A stretch of 49,468 nucleotides of DNA from an uncultured Wohlfahrtiimonas sp. (GTDB taxonomy: Bacteria > Pseudomonadota > Gammaproteobacteria > Cardiobacteriales > Wohlfahrtiimonadaceae): positions 1 through 49,468 of the forward strand of contig CANRJJ010000007.1 of NCBI GenBank assembly GCA_947630895.1, in the 5' to 3' direction. This document shows positions 17,818 to 26,025 of the stretch, piece after piece. Under the pieces are notes generated by a model. That model ran no database searches. It was not told the origin of the DNA and was given only the letters and a program-made list of their open reading frames with translations. A program made the translations under genes and the position numbers. The number at the start of each line of letters is the position of its first letter. Positions within the stretch are counted from its first letter, which is position 1.

Positions 17818-18930
17818 CTATTGTCCTTGCATGCTAGTCATAAATTCATTCAATAAATCAGTCGCACCTGACTCTTCTAATGTTTGCTGATAAGAAAATA
17901 CTGGTTGATCTTTCAATCGGATGCCCTGAACGGACTGATCAAACATAGAACGATGCGTGATTTCTACATGCGAAGGCAAGCTTGCCTCAATCACTTCATA
18001 ATTATAATTTTGATTTGTAATCACAACATTATTAGTCGCAATCACTTTTACAGGATGATTCACACCGTGATAACCCACTTTTAATTTTTGAATTTTAGCG
18101 CCAGTCGCTAAAGCAATGAGTTGATGCCCTAAGCCTAAACCACAAATGGATTTTTTGCTTTCCAACAACGCTTTAACAATTGCAATTTTATCTTGATAAA
18201 TTTCAGGATTTCCTGGGCCATCAGACAATACAATCCCTTGTGGATTCATGGCTAAAACTAAATCAGCAGAAGTATTTGCTGGCACGACCGTTAAACGCAA
18301 ACCTTGCTCTGCTAAAATACGAAGCGTATCTTTTGTTACGCCAAAATCATAAACCACAACATGCTGATTGAAAATTTCAGGTGTTTGAAATCCCTTCTCT
18401 ATATCCCAAGTGCCTTGTGTCCATTCATAGGCTTTAGCACAAGTGACTTCGCTGATTAAATCTTTATCGTTGGTTTCATTGAATGCTTTCGCAAGTGCTT
18501 GTAATTTTTCAATATTAATATCATTACCCACTGCGATACAGGCTGCTTGCTGACCTTTTTCTCGTATAATTCTGGTCAAGCGTCGTGTATCTATCTCTGC
18601 AATACCGACCACATTATGTTGTTTCAAATAGCTTTGTAAATTATCACTGCTTCGAAAATTGCTTTCTAATAATGGTAAATCTCTAATGATTAAACCTGTG
18701 ATGTGCGCTTGATTGGACTCTTCATCTTCGGCATTAACGCCGGTATTTCCAATGTGTGGGTAAGTAAATACCACCATCTTTTTTCTATAAACTGGATTGG
18801 TGATCACTTCCTGATACCCCACCATCGAGGTATTAAAAACCACCTCTCCCACTGATTGACCTTCTGCACCAATAGATGTGCCATTAAAAACACTTCCATC
18901 CGCTAAAACTAATACTGCTGGCGTTGTCAT
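17818..18930 (-). CDS. carA: Carbamoyl-phosphate synthetase small subunit with degenerate glutaminase site
   Basis: Full-length small subunit (370 aa). The N-terminal domain is conserved (GEVVFNTSMVGYQEV, TYPHIGNTG, DIDTRRLTRIIREKGQ) and is followed by a class I glutamine amidotransferase domain. That domain normally frees ammonia from glutamine with a Cys-His-Glu triad. Here the nucleophile motif reads GLGLGHQ instead of GICLGHQ: residue 266 (codon GGC, 18133-18135) is Gly where E. coli has C269. The general base H353 is T350 (QTLE for GHPE); only Glu E352 remains. Glutamine-pocket positions are also changed: S47 to V47, K202 to T199, G313 to N310 and F314 to Y311 (E. coli numbers from memory; the constant offset of three in the amidotransferase half supports the alignment). 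No frameshift or stop is present. It is probably retained as a structural partner of CarB with ammonia as nitrogen donor. Confidence 0.95.
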   Translation of the reverse strand: MTTPAVLVLADGSVFNGTSIGAEGQSVGEVVFNTSMVGYQEVITNPVYRKKMVVFTYPHIGNTGVNAEDEESNQAHITGLIIRDLPLLESNFRSSDNLQSYLKQHNVVGIAEIDTRRLTRIIREKGQQAACIAVGNDINIEKLQALAKAFNETNDKDLISEVTCAKAYEWTQGTWDIEKGFQTPEIFNQHVVVYDFGVTKDTLRILAEQGLRLTVVPANTSADLVLAMNPQGIVLSDGPGNPEIYQDKIAIVKALLESKKSICGLGLGHQLIALATGAKIQKLKVGYHGVNHPVKVIATNNVVITNQNYNYEVIEASLPSHVEITHRSMFDQSVQGIRLKDQPVFSYQQTLEESGATDLLNEFMTSMQGQ

Positions 18931-18959
18931 TTTTTCAATTTCCTAATTAATTTCACTCG

Positions 18960-19037
18960 TCATTTTTTTTGGGCAAAAAAAAACACGTCCCTCTCAGAAG
19001 TGAGAGTTTTACGTGCTTTGTGACATAGCTTCTTCAT
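18960..19037 (-). CDS. Possible leader peptide in the carA 5' leader
   Basis: A 25-codon frame (MKKLCHKARK...VFFFAQKK) starts 22 nt inside the predicted carA leader transcript. It runs straight through the terminator-like hairpin, with Phe codons in the U-tract, and stops 29 nt before carA. This geometry is like the pyrBI leader, where translation of the leader controls termination. The ribosome site is weak and no uridine-rich pause region is obvious ahead of the hairpin, so this may be chance. Confidence 0.25.
   Translation of the reverse strand: MKKLCHKARKTLTSERDVFFFAQKK
18975..19015 (-). terminator. Attenuator-like terminator in the carA leader
   Basis: On the minus strand CACGT and CTCTCA pair with TGAGAG and ACGTG in a nested stem, followed at once by nine T residues. 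It lies between the carA promoter and the carA start, so it would stop most transcripts before the gene unless relieved. This indicates attenuation control of carAB, plausibly by pyrimidine supply. Confidence 0.7.
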
Positions 19038-19053
19038 GCCATTGAAGCGACAC

Positions 19054-19082
19054 ATGATAACGATTTCATTTTATTTGTACAA
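19054..19082 (-). promoter_or_regulatory. Predicted carAB promoter
   Basis: On the minus strand TTGTAC (19077-19082) and TATCAT (19054-19059) are separated by exactly 17 bp. The start point would be near 19047, giving a leader of about 115 nt that contains the attenuator. Confidence 0.6.
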
Positions 19083-19185
19083 TATTTTTTTACATTGATT
19101 TCAAATTAGTCGAATATTTCTAACAAAGATTAGCTTGATTTAAATCATATTTTTTCCTTGTTTTTACAAAGCGTTAGAAACAAAA

Positions 19186-19213
19186 AAAGCACTCAAAAAA
19201 TTGAGTGCTTTTT
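19186..19213. terminator. Terminator downstream of nhaA
   Basis: GCACTCAA AAAA TTGAGTGC with an A-run before and TTTTT after. It lies 21 bases past the nhaA stop and works on the minus strand, separating nhaA from carAB. Confidence 0.85.
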
Positions 19214-19233
19214 ATACAAAAAATTATAATTTT

Positions 19234-20379
19234 TTATGATTTACTTGAATTGAATCTTAAAATTAAATAACCCAATACACCAGACAGCAAAGAACCTAAA
19301 AATACACCAATTTTACCAAAATCTTGTAATTCAGGTGCTGTGAATGCCAACATACTAATGAATAAACTCATGGTAAAACCGATCCCACATAAGAGTGCTA
19401 CACCATAAACTTGAATCCATGTTGCGCCAGTGGGTCGTTTAAATAATTTGAGTTTTTCGCCTAAATATACCAAACCAAAAATACCGATTTGTTTACCGAA
19501 AAATAGACCAAATGCAACGCCCAATACAACAGGGTTGGCTAACATACTGAATTCTAAACCTGCAAAAGATACACCTGCATTGGCAAAACCAAAAATAGGA
19601 ATGATTAAAAAACTCACCCAATTGCTTAATCCGTGTTCCCAAGCAAGTAAAGGTGTTTCATTTTTTGCATTCATTTTCACATTATTCAACGGAATAGTGA
19701 GGGCTAAAGTTACACCGGCCAAGGTTGCATGAACGCCTGATTTCAAAACCATAAACCATAGAATCACACCGAATAAAATGTACAAATAAGGCGCGGTAAC
19801 TTTCTTCCAGTTTAAGAAAATTAATACGAGCAAGCTCGCCAAAGCACCCAATAAATAGGTCAACGTTAATTCTTGAGTATAAAAAACGGCGATGATAATA
19901 ATGGCAGCCAAATCATCAATAATGGCTAAAGCTGTTAGAAATATTTTTAATGATATTGGCACTCGGCTACCCAATAGTGCCAAAATACCCAAAGCAAAAG
20001 CGATATCTGTAGCGGTTGGAATCGCCCAACCATTAATCGCAGCAGCATTATCTTTATTGAAAAAATAATAAATAACTGCGGGCACTGCTAAGCCTGCTAA
20101 GGCAGCTAAACCTGGTAAAATTCGTTGTGAATTGGTGGCCAATTCCCCCACTAAAAATTCACGTTTTAACTCCAAACCAACATAGAGAAAAAAGATCGCC
20201 ATTAATGCATCATTGATCCAATGTAAAATTGATAAGCCAAAAACATACGAATTTAGAGTCGTAAAATACAATTCTGATAATGGACTGTTGGCAACGATTA
20301 ATCCTAATAGCGCCGTTATCATCAGAGTGATACCACCAGCCGTAGGCAAAGAGAAAAAGTACTGTAGTTTTTTATACAT
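19234..20379 (-). CDS. nhaA: Na+/H+ antiporter NhaA
   Basis: Inner-membrane antiporter (381 aa, normal 380-400) that expels Na+ for H+ and supports salt and alkaline pH tolerance. About 12 helices are visible. The ion-binding pair is D155-D156 in ALAIIDDLAAI (D163/D164 in E. coli), and D125 in PTATDIAFALGIL matches the assembly-helix Asp133. The GLELKREFLVGEL segment and the GKQIGIFG lysine are also conserved. The ATG is preceded by AAGGAAACTG. It is 73 nt downstream of oppF with no terminator between, so some read-through from the opp operon is possible. Confidence 0.95.
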   Translation of the reverse strand: MYKKLQYFFSLPTAGGITLMITALLGLIVANSPLSELYFTTLNSYVFGLSILHWINDALMAIFFLYVGLELKREFLVGELATNSQRILPGLAALAGLAVPAVIYYFFNKDNAAAINGWAIPTATDIAFALGILALLGSRVPISLKIFLTALAIIDDLAAIIIIAVFYTQELTLTYLLGALASLLVLIFLNWKKVTAPYLYILFGVILWFMVLKSGVHATLAGVTLALTIPLNNVKMNAKNETPLLAWEHGLSNWVSFLIIPIFGFANAGVSFAGLEFSMLANPVVLGVAFGLFFGKQIGIFGLVYLGEKLKLFKRPTGATWIQVYGVALLCGIGFTMSLFISMLAFTAPELQDFGKIGVFLGSLLSGVLGYLILRFNSSKS

Positions 20380-20452
20380 CAGTTTCCTTGTCTAAAAATT
20401 GAAAAGAAAACAAGGTAACACGAAATGTAAAGATGAAAAAGCAAAACCGTAC

Positions 20453-21436
20453 TTAAAATTTCAAACAAGCAACTTTATGCGTTAATTCATTTAATTTCTG
20501 TAATTTAGGCTTTGTTTCATGACATTTATCCATAACTACAGGACATCTTGTTCTAAAAACACACCCCGCAGGAGGATGAATTGGCGATGGTAAATCACCT
20601 TCTAAATACACTACTTTATTTTTTCGAGCTTCTATCGGATCAGCAATTGGCACAGCACTCATTAAAGCTTTCGTATAAGGATGAGCAGTATGATGATAAA
20701 CCTCATCTTTACTGCCTTCTTCCACAACATTGCCCAAATACATCACCATCACACGATCAGAAATATGCTTAACCACTGCCAGATCATGCGCAATAAAAAT
20801 GAGCGATAAATTCATATCTTTTTGAAGCTTTTTAAGCAGATTGATCACTTGAGCTTGAATCGATACATCTAACGCAGAAACAGGTTCATCGCAAATAATC
20901 ACTTTCGGTTCAATGATGAGCGCTCTCGCAATCCCTATTCTTTGGCACTGCCCTCCTGAAAACTCGTGCGGATAGCGATTGATCAAATTTGGCAACAGCC
21001 CTACTTTTGCCATCATTGCTTCAACTTTCTGCTTAATTTCAATATTAGATAAATTTTTATGATGGGTTTTCAAAGGCTCAGCGATAATATCACCCACCGT
21101 CATTCTCGGATTTAATGATGCCAATGGATCTTGAAAGATCATCTGCATATCTTTTCGCGTCATCGCCATTTGCTTTCGATCATTGGAATTAATCGTTTTT
21201 CCTAGCCAAACAATATTACCCTCAGATACTGGAATCAAACCCACCAAAGTTTTTGCCAAAGTTGATTTACCACAACCTGACTCACCCACAATACCGAGCA
21301 CTTCACCTTGCTTTAAATAGAGATTTACACCATTCACGGCTTTGAGTTGATGAGGCTTTTCCCAAAACTTTTGCTGACGATCTTTTACTGAAAAATAGAC
21401 TTTTAAATCATTCACAATCATTAATTCGTTGCTCAT
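20453..21436 (-). CDS. oppF: Oligopeptide ABC importer ATP-binding protein OppF
   Basis: Second ATPase (327 aa) of the peptide importer, on the cytoplasmic face. It shows Walker A GESGCGKST, Q-loop MIFQDPLASLNPR, signature FSGGQCQRIGIARAL, Walker B VIICDEPVSALD and the H-loop IAHDLAVV. The C-terminal Cys-containing tail typical of Opp/Dpp ATPases (GCVFRTRCPVVMDKCHETKP) is present and in several homologues binds an Fe-S cluster. Its ATG overlaps the oppD stop (ATGA), so the two are coupled. OppF rather than DppF is assigned because the adjacent binding protein looks OppA-like. Confidence 0.88.
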   Translation of the reverse strand: MSNELMIVNDLKVYFSVKDRQQKFWEKPHQLKAVNGVNLYLKQGEVLGIVGESGCGKSTLAKTLVGLIPVSEGNIVWLGKTINSNDRKQMAMTRKDMQMIFQDPLASLNPRMTVGDIIAEPLKTHHKNLSNIEIKQKVEAMMAKVGLLPNLINRYPHEFSGGQCQRIGIARALIIEPKVIICDEPVSALDVSIQAQVINLLKKLQKDMNLSLIFIAHDLAVVKHISDRVMVMYLGNVVEEGSKDEVYHHTAHPYTKALMSAVPIADPIEARKNKVVYLEGDLPSPIHPPAGCVFRTRCPVVMDKCHETKPKLQKLNELTHKVACLKF

Positions 21437-22410
21437 GCTTTAACCTCCTCTATTTTTCGATAACAAGCGCGCAATCTTTCACCTTCAAAATTATTCAATA
21501 ACGGTGGCGACAATAAACAATCTTCGATTGAAAATTCGCATCTTGGCACAAATGGACAGCCTTGTGGCAAATGCAATAAATTGGGCGGATTCCCTGAAAT
21601 AGTGTGAAGTTCCTCTTTGGCATCATCTAAACTCGGAATCGCCTCTAATAATCCCAGTGTATAAGGATGCGTTGGCTCATAAAATATCTGATCCACTGAA
21701 CCATATTCCATCGTGCTGCCTGCATACATCACCAATACCTTGTCACACACACTCGCCACAACGCCTAAATCATGGGTGATTAAAATAATTGCTGTATTAA
21801 ACTCTTGTTTAAGTTCATTCAACAATCCCATAATTTGTGCCTGAACCGTCACATCTAAAGCCGTGGTTGGTTCATCAGCAATCAATAATTGCGGACGACA
21901 CAATAGCGCCATCGCAATCATCACTCTTTGGCGCATTCCTCCTGAAAACTCATGGGGAAACATATTCATGCGCTTTTGTGCTTCTGGCATTTTAACGGCA
22001 TCAAGCATCCTGAGTGATTCAGCAAATGCTTCTTTTTTTGATAAACCTTTATGGTATTTCAATACCTCCATTAATTGCTCCCCCACTTTCATGTAAGGAT
22101 TCAATGACGTCATTGGGTCTTGAAAAATCATTGCGATTTCTTCAGCGCGAATTTTATTGAGTGCTTTCTCTTTTATGCCCAATAATTCCTGCCCATTTAA
22201 TTGAGCAGAACCTGAAGTTTGACCATTTTTTGCCAACAATCCCATCAATGCAAAAGCTGTTTGAGATTTACCCGAACCCGATTCACCCACAATGCCTAAA
22301 GTTTCACCTTTATTTAAATTAAAATTCAGATGATTAACAGCAGTAACGATGCCTTCAGGCGTTTTGAATTGGATGGATAAATCTTTGACCGTTAATAAAG
22401 TTTTAGACAT
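21433..22410 (-). CDS. oppD: Oligopeptide ABC importer ATP-binding protein OppD
   Basis: First ATPase (325 aa) of the peptide importer. It has Walker A GESGSGKSQ, Q-loop MIFQDPMTSLNPYMKVG, signature FSGGMRQRVMIAMAL, Walker B LLIADEPTTALDVT and H-loop ITHDLGVV. The Opp-type C-terminal tail carries three Cys in CPFVPRCEFSIEDC. It forms a heterodimer with OppF and couples ATP hydrolysis to transport through OppBC. It lies 8 nt after oppC and overlaps oppF by 4 nt, as expected in this operon. Confidence 0.9.
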   Translation of the reverse strand: MSKTLLTVKDLSIQFKTPEGIVTAVNHLNFNLNKGETLGIVGESGSGKSQTAFALMGLLAKNGQTSGSAQLNGQELLGIKEKALNKIRAEEIAMIFQDPMTSLNPYMKVGEQLMEVLKYHKGLSKKEAFAESLRMLDAVKMPEAQKRMNMFPHEFSGGMRQRVMIAMALLCRPQLLIADEPTTALDVTVQAQIMGLLNELKQEFNTAIILITHDLGVVASVCDKVLVMYAGSTMEYGSVDQIFYEPTHPYTLGLLEAIPSLDDAKEELHTISGNPPNLLHLPQGCPFVPRCEFSIEDCLLSPPLLNNFEGERLRACYRKIEEVKA

Positions 22411-22418
22411 GGCTTCTC

Positions 22419-23330
22419 CTAACGATCTTTGGGATCAAGCGCATCACGCAAGCCATCACCAATAAAGTTAAAGCAAAACAGAGTAATCGTTAAATAGGCT
22501 GCTGGAAAGATTAATAGCCACGGCGCAACCTCCATGGATTTTGCTCCATCATTTAGCAATGAACCCCAGCTACTCATTGGCTCTTGTACACCTAAGCCTA
22601 AAAAACTCAAAAAAGATTCAAATAGAATCATGCTTGGCACAAGTAGAGATGCATAAACCACAACCACACCTAAAACATTCGGCACAATGTGACGAAATAC
22701 AATGGCACTCGTTGAAACACCTGATACTTTTGCTGCATCTATGAACTCTTGATTTTTTAAACTTAATGTTTGCCCACGCACGATCCTTGCCATATCTAGC
22801 CAAGAAACCATGCCAATTGCTAAAAAGATTAAAAATAAATTTTGTCCGAAAAATGTGACCAATAAAATCACAAAGAACATAAAAGGAAATGAATTTAAAA
22901 TTTCCAATGCGCGCATCATAACAGAATCTAACTTTCCACCGACATAGCCCGATACTGAGCCATATAATGTACCCATAACAACGGCAACCAATGCTGCTGA
23001 AATCCCTACCAATAAGGAAATTCGACCACCGACAGCAACCCTGACAAAAATATCTCGACCATTAGAATCCGTACCAAAATAATGCCCTGCTTCTGTTTCG
23101 GGCGGATTCGACATCATTCCCCAATCCGTATGATCATAGCTATATTCTGATAATAACGGCGCAACACAAACGAATATCGCCACTAAACTCAAAACAAATA
23201 AGCTTACAACCGCCGCTTTATTTCTAACAAAACGGCGAAGTGCATCTTGCCATAAGCCTCGTCCTTTAATTTCTAAATTTTCAGCTAGCTCGATGATGGA
23301 TTGATTTTGTGCTTTGGTTAATTTCATCAC
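22419..23330 (-). CDS. oppC: Oligopeptide ABC importer permease OppC
   Basis: Inner-membrane permease (303 aa). A cytoplasmic N-terminal stretch with the OppC-type segment GRGLWQDALRRFVRNKAAV precedes the first helix. A periplasmic loop carries the typical HYFGTDSNGRDIFVRVAVGGRISL. The EAA coupling loop reads EFIDAAKVSGVSTSAIVFRHIVPN. The C-terminus GDGLRDALDPKDR is typical of OppC/DppC. It pairs with OppB and sits 6 nt after it. Confidence 0.9.
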   Translation of the reverse strand: MMKLTKAQNQSIIELAENLEIKGRGLWQDALRRFVRNKAAVVSLFVLSLVAIFVCVAPLLSEYSYDHTDWGMMSNPPETEAGHYFGTDSNGRDIFVRVAVGGRISLLVGISAALVAVVMGTLYGSVSGYVGGKLDSVMMRALEILNSFPFMFFVILLVTFFGQNLFLIFLAIGMVSWLDMARIVRGQTLSLKNQEFIDAAKVSGVSTSAIVFRHIVPNVLGVVVVYASLLVPSMILFESFLSFLGLGVQEPMSSWGSLLNDGAKSMEVAPWLLIFPAAYLTITLFCFNFIGDGLRDALDPKDR

Positions 23331-23336
23331 TGCTCC

Positions 23337-24257
23337 TTAGTAACGAATCTTAGGATCTAAGACAGCATATAAAATATCGACAATCGCATTGAATAAAATC
23401 GTCAAAGTACCCACCAAAATTGTGATGCTTAAAACTGTGGAGTAATCGCGATTCAATGCGCCATCCACAAATAATGTGCCAATGCCTGGCAAACCAAAAA
23501 TAGATTCGATCACCAATGAGCCTGTTAAAATCCCCACAAAAGCAGGTGCTAAATAAGAAATAACAGGCAGTAACGCAGGTTTTAATGCATGTTTAAACAC
23601 AATGATGTGAAGAGGTAAACCTTTTGCACGAGCTGTACGAATGAAGTTAGAGTGCAAAACTTCAATCATAGAACTTCGAGTGATTCTAGCGATGCTAGCA
23701 ATGTACGATAATGACAATGCCAACATAGGCAAAATCATATATTCCCACTTTCCACCGAGCCAACCACCCGCAGGTAACCACTGCAAATTAATCGCAAAGA
23801 TTAAAACTAAAATTGGCGCGATTACAAAACTTGGTACCACAACGCCAGTCATGGCAAATGTCATTACAAAATAATCCCAAATGCTGTTTTGCTTGAGTGC
23901 TGCAAAAATTCCTGCGCTTACACCTAGAACTAAAGCAAAGATAAAGGAAACTAAACCCAGTTTGGCTGAAGTTGGCAAATGGCTAGCAATCAGATCATTC
24001 ACCGTATGATCTCGATAACGAAACGATGGACCAAAATCGCCCTTGAAAAGCTGTTTCAAATAATCGAAATATTGTTCATACAGCGGTGCATTTAAATTAT
24101 ATTTCGCTTCAATATTAGCCAAAACCTCAGGAGGCAGCATACGATCTCCCGTAAATGGGCTGCCTGGTGCTAGCCTCATTAAAAAGAAAGAGATCGTAAT
24201 CAAAATCAGCAACGTTGGAATCGCTTCCAACAATCGCCGAACGATGAATCGTGACAT
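23337..24257 (-). CDS. oppB: Oligopeptide ABC importer permease OppB
   Basis: Inner-membrane permease (306 aa, six helices). The N-terminus FIVRRLLEAIPTLLILITIS and the motif RLAPGSPF are classic OppB/DppB. The EAA coupling loop reads FIRTARAKGLPLHIIVFKHAL, and the C-terminus is DILYAVLDPKIRY. It lies 12 nt downstream of oppA and starts the membrane part of the operon. Confidence 0.9.
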   Translation of the reverse strand: MSRFIVRRLLEAIPTLLILITISFFLMRLAPGSPFTGDRMLPPEVLANIEAKYNLNAPLYEQYFDYLKQLFKGDFGPSFRYRDHTVNDLIASHLPTSAKLGLVSFIFALVLGVSAGIFAALKQNSIWDYFVMTFAMTGVVVPSFVIAPILVLIFAINLQWLPAGGWLGGKWEYMILPMLALSLSYIASIARITRSSMIEVLHSNFIRTARAKGLPLHIIVFKHALKPALLPVISYLAPAFVGILTGSLVIESIFGLPGIGTLFVDGALNRDYSTVLSITILVGTLTILFNAIVDILYAVLDPKIRY

Positions 24258-24269
24258 AGATAATCTGCC

Positions 24270-25892
24270 TTAGTGCTCAATAATGTACATATCTTTGGTA
24301 TAAAAATTCCCCAAAGGATCATTGCCTGCATAACCGCCCACATATGGTTTCACTAAGCGAGAATTTACATAGTAATAAATCGGAATAATCACACTGTCTT
24401 TATCTAAAATCTGCTCAGCTTTTTGATAAGCTTTCACACGATCTTCGGCTGTTTCTGCTGTTACAGCTTCTTTAATCACTTGATCAAACTCATCACTTTT
24501 ATAATGCGAAGTATTATTGGTGCTATTAGACAGCATAATGTTTAAAAATGTTGTTGGCTCATTATAGTCAGCGCACCAACCGCCACGCGCAATTTGATGC
24601 GTACCTTCTTGCTGACGACTGTCTAAGAATGTTTTCCACTCTTGATTTTCCAACTGCATATTGATGCCTGCATTTTGTTTCAAGATTGAAGCTGCTGCGA
24701 TTGCGACCTTTTTATGTGACTCCAATGTGTTATAGAGAAATTTAAAGGTAAGAGGATTTGATTGATTATAGCCCGCTTCTTCCAAGAGCTTTTTCGCCAT
24801 TGCATTACGCTCTGTTTGATCTAATTTAAACCATTCAGGCTCGATTGCATCCATATCATTGATGAATGGCGGTGTAAAACCAAATGCAGGCTGCTGACCT
24901 TGCCCAACAACTTTATTGGCAATGATATTATTATTCAGTGCTAATTTTACAGCCGTACGGACCCGAGGATCATCAAATGGCGGTTGCTGATTATTAATTT
25001 CATAATAATACGTGCACAAATATGGCGTAATTTTTACATCTTTAGGTAACTCTTTTTTCAACTTTGAAAACAGCTCTACAGGAATCGTTTGTGTCATATC
25101 GATTTCACCAGAACGATAACGATTCACTGCAGAGTTTTCTGAGGTAATGGCCAATAAAGTAACTTCTTCAATCACCGTTTTATCATTGTCCCAATATTCG
25201 GGATTGCGCTCTAATACGATGCGCTCATTCACCACCCAATCTTTTAATTTATAAGCACCGTTGCCTACAAAATTTTTCGGATTCGTCCATTGATTGCCGT
25301 ATTGCTCTACCGTTGCTTTGTGCACTGGTGCAAGCACGATATGCCCGACTAATTTATCTAAATATGGAATGGATTCCGTTAATGTCACTTCAAAAACATC
25401 ATCACCGATTGCTTTTACTCCCAGTTCTGTCGGCGCTTTTTTACCATTAATAATATCGCTCACATTTTCAACGTGCGCATATTCTAAATAACTTGCATAT
25501 GGCGATGCTGTATTTGGGTCTACTAAACGCTGCCATGAATAAACAAAATCTTCTGCGGTCACAGGATCACCATTTGACCACTTAGCGTCTTTGCGCAATT
25601 TAAATCGCCAAACTTTCCCATCATCACTTTCCCAAGATTCGGCAACACCAGGAATAATTTCACCATCTAAATTGGCAATGGTTAAGCCTTCAAATTGATC
25701 TCTCGCAATATTGGATTCAGGAACACCTTGTATTTTATGTGGATCCAATGATTGAGGTTCTGCCCCATTATTTTTCACCAATTTTTGTGTGGAATGTAAT
25801 TTCACATCTGAAGGAACTTCAGCTGAAAATCCAAAACCAAATATGCAACTCAGTGTTGTCGCTACAATTGTCTGCTTCATGAATTTTTTCAT
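24270..25892 (-). CDS. oppA: Periplasmic oligopeptide-binding protein OppA
   Basis: Soluble binding protein (540 aa) that hands peptides to OppBCDF. A Sec signal peptide (KQTIVATTLSCIFGFGFSA, cleavage near residue 24) is followed by the SBP_bac_5 fold. NNGAEPQSLDPHKIQGVPES, DQFEGL, VWRFKLRKDAKWSNGDPVTA and DFVYSWQRLVDP are conserved OppA/MppA wording. I start it at 25892, where GGAG lies eight bases upstream; a longer frame to 25949 would put 19 residues before the signal peptide. The only Cys in the signal region is not in a convincing lipobox, so it should be free in the periplasm. It is the first gene of the opp operon. Confidence 0.92.
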   Translation of the reverse strand: MKKFMKQTIVATTLSCIFGFGFSAEVPSDVKLHSTQKLVKNNGAEPQSLDPHKIQGVPESNIARDQFEGLTIANLDGEIIPGVAESWESDDGKVWRFKLRKDAKWSNGDPVTAEDFVYSWQRLVDPNTASPYASYLEYAHVENVSDIINGKKAPTELGVKAIGDDVFEVTLTESIPYLDKLVGHIVLAPVHKATVEQYGNQWTNPKNFVGNGAYKLKDWVVNERIVLERNPEYWDNDKTVIEEVTLLAITSENSAVNRYRSGEIDMTQTIPVELFSKLKKELPKDVKITPYLCTYYYEINNQQPPFDDPRVRTAVKLALNNNIIANKVVGQGQQPAFGFTPPFINDMDAIEPEWFKLDQTERNAMAKKLLEEAGYNQSNPLTFKFLYNTLESHKKVAIAAASILKQNAGINMQLENQEWKTFLDSRQQEGTHQIARGGWCADYNEPTTFLNIMLSNSTNNTSHYKSDEFDQVIKEAVTAETAEDRVKAYQKAEQILDKDSVIIPIYYYVNSRLVKPYVGGYAGNDPLGNFYTKDMYIIEH

Positions 25893-25976
25893 AATCACTC
25901 CATATTTTTTATTCTTATGAAAATAGCGTATCGCAGCCATATTAATCATGAACAGTTAATTAAATCAAACAAAATA

Positions 25977-26007
25977 AAAAACCTCATGAATATCTCCATG
26001 AGGTTTT
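25977..26007 (-). terminator. Terminator downstream of ygiD
   Basis: AAAACCTCATG pairs perfectly with CATGAGGTTTT around an 8-base loop. On the minus strand it is followed by TTTTATTTTG. It separates ygiD from the opp promoter region. Confidence 0.8.
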
Positions 26008-26025
26008 GCGTCAATCTAATTGAAA

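Noticed and set aside
18934-19100. tRNA-like or riboswitch structure upstream of carA
   Set aside because: The only stable element is the terminator-type hairpin; no cloverleaf or known riboswitch core is recognisable.
20380-20452. Possible terminator between oppF and nhaA
   Set aside because: No stem with a T-run can be found in this 73-bp gap, so nhaA may receive read-through.
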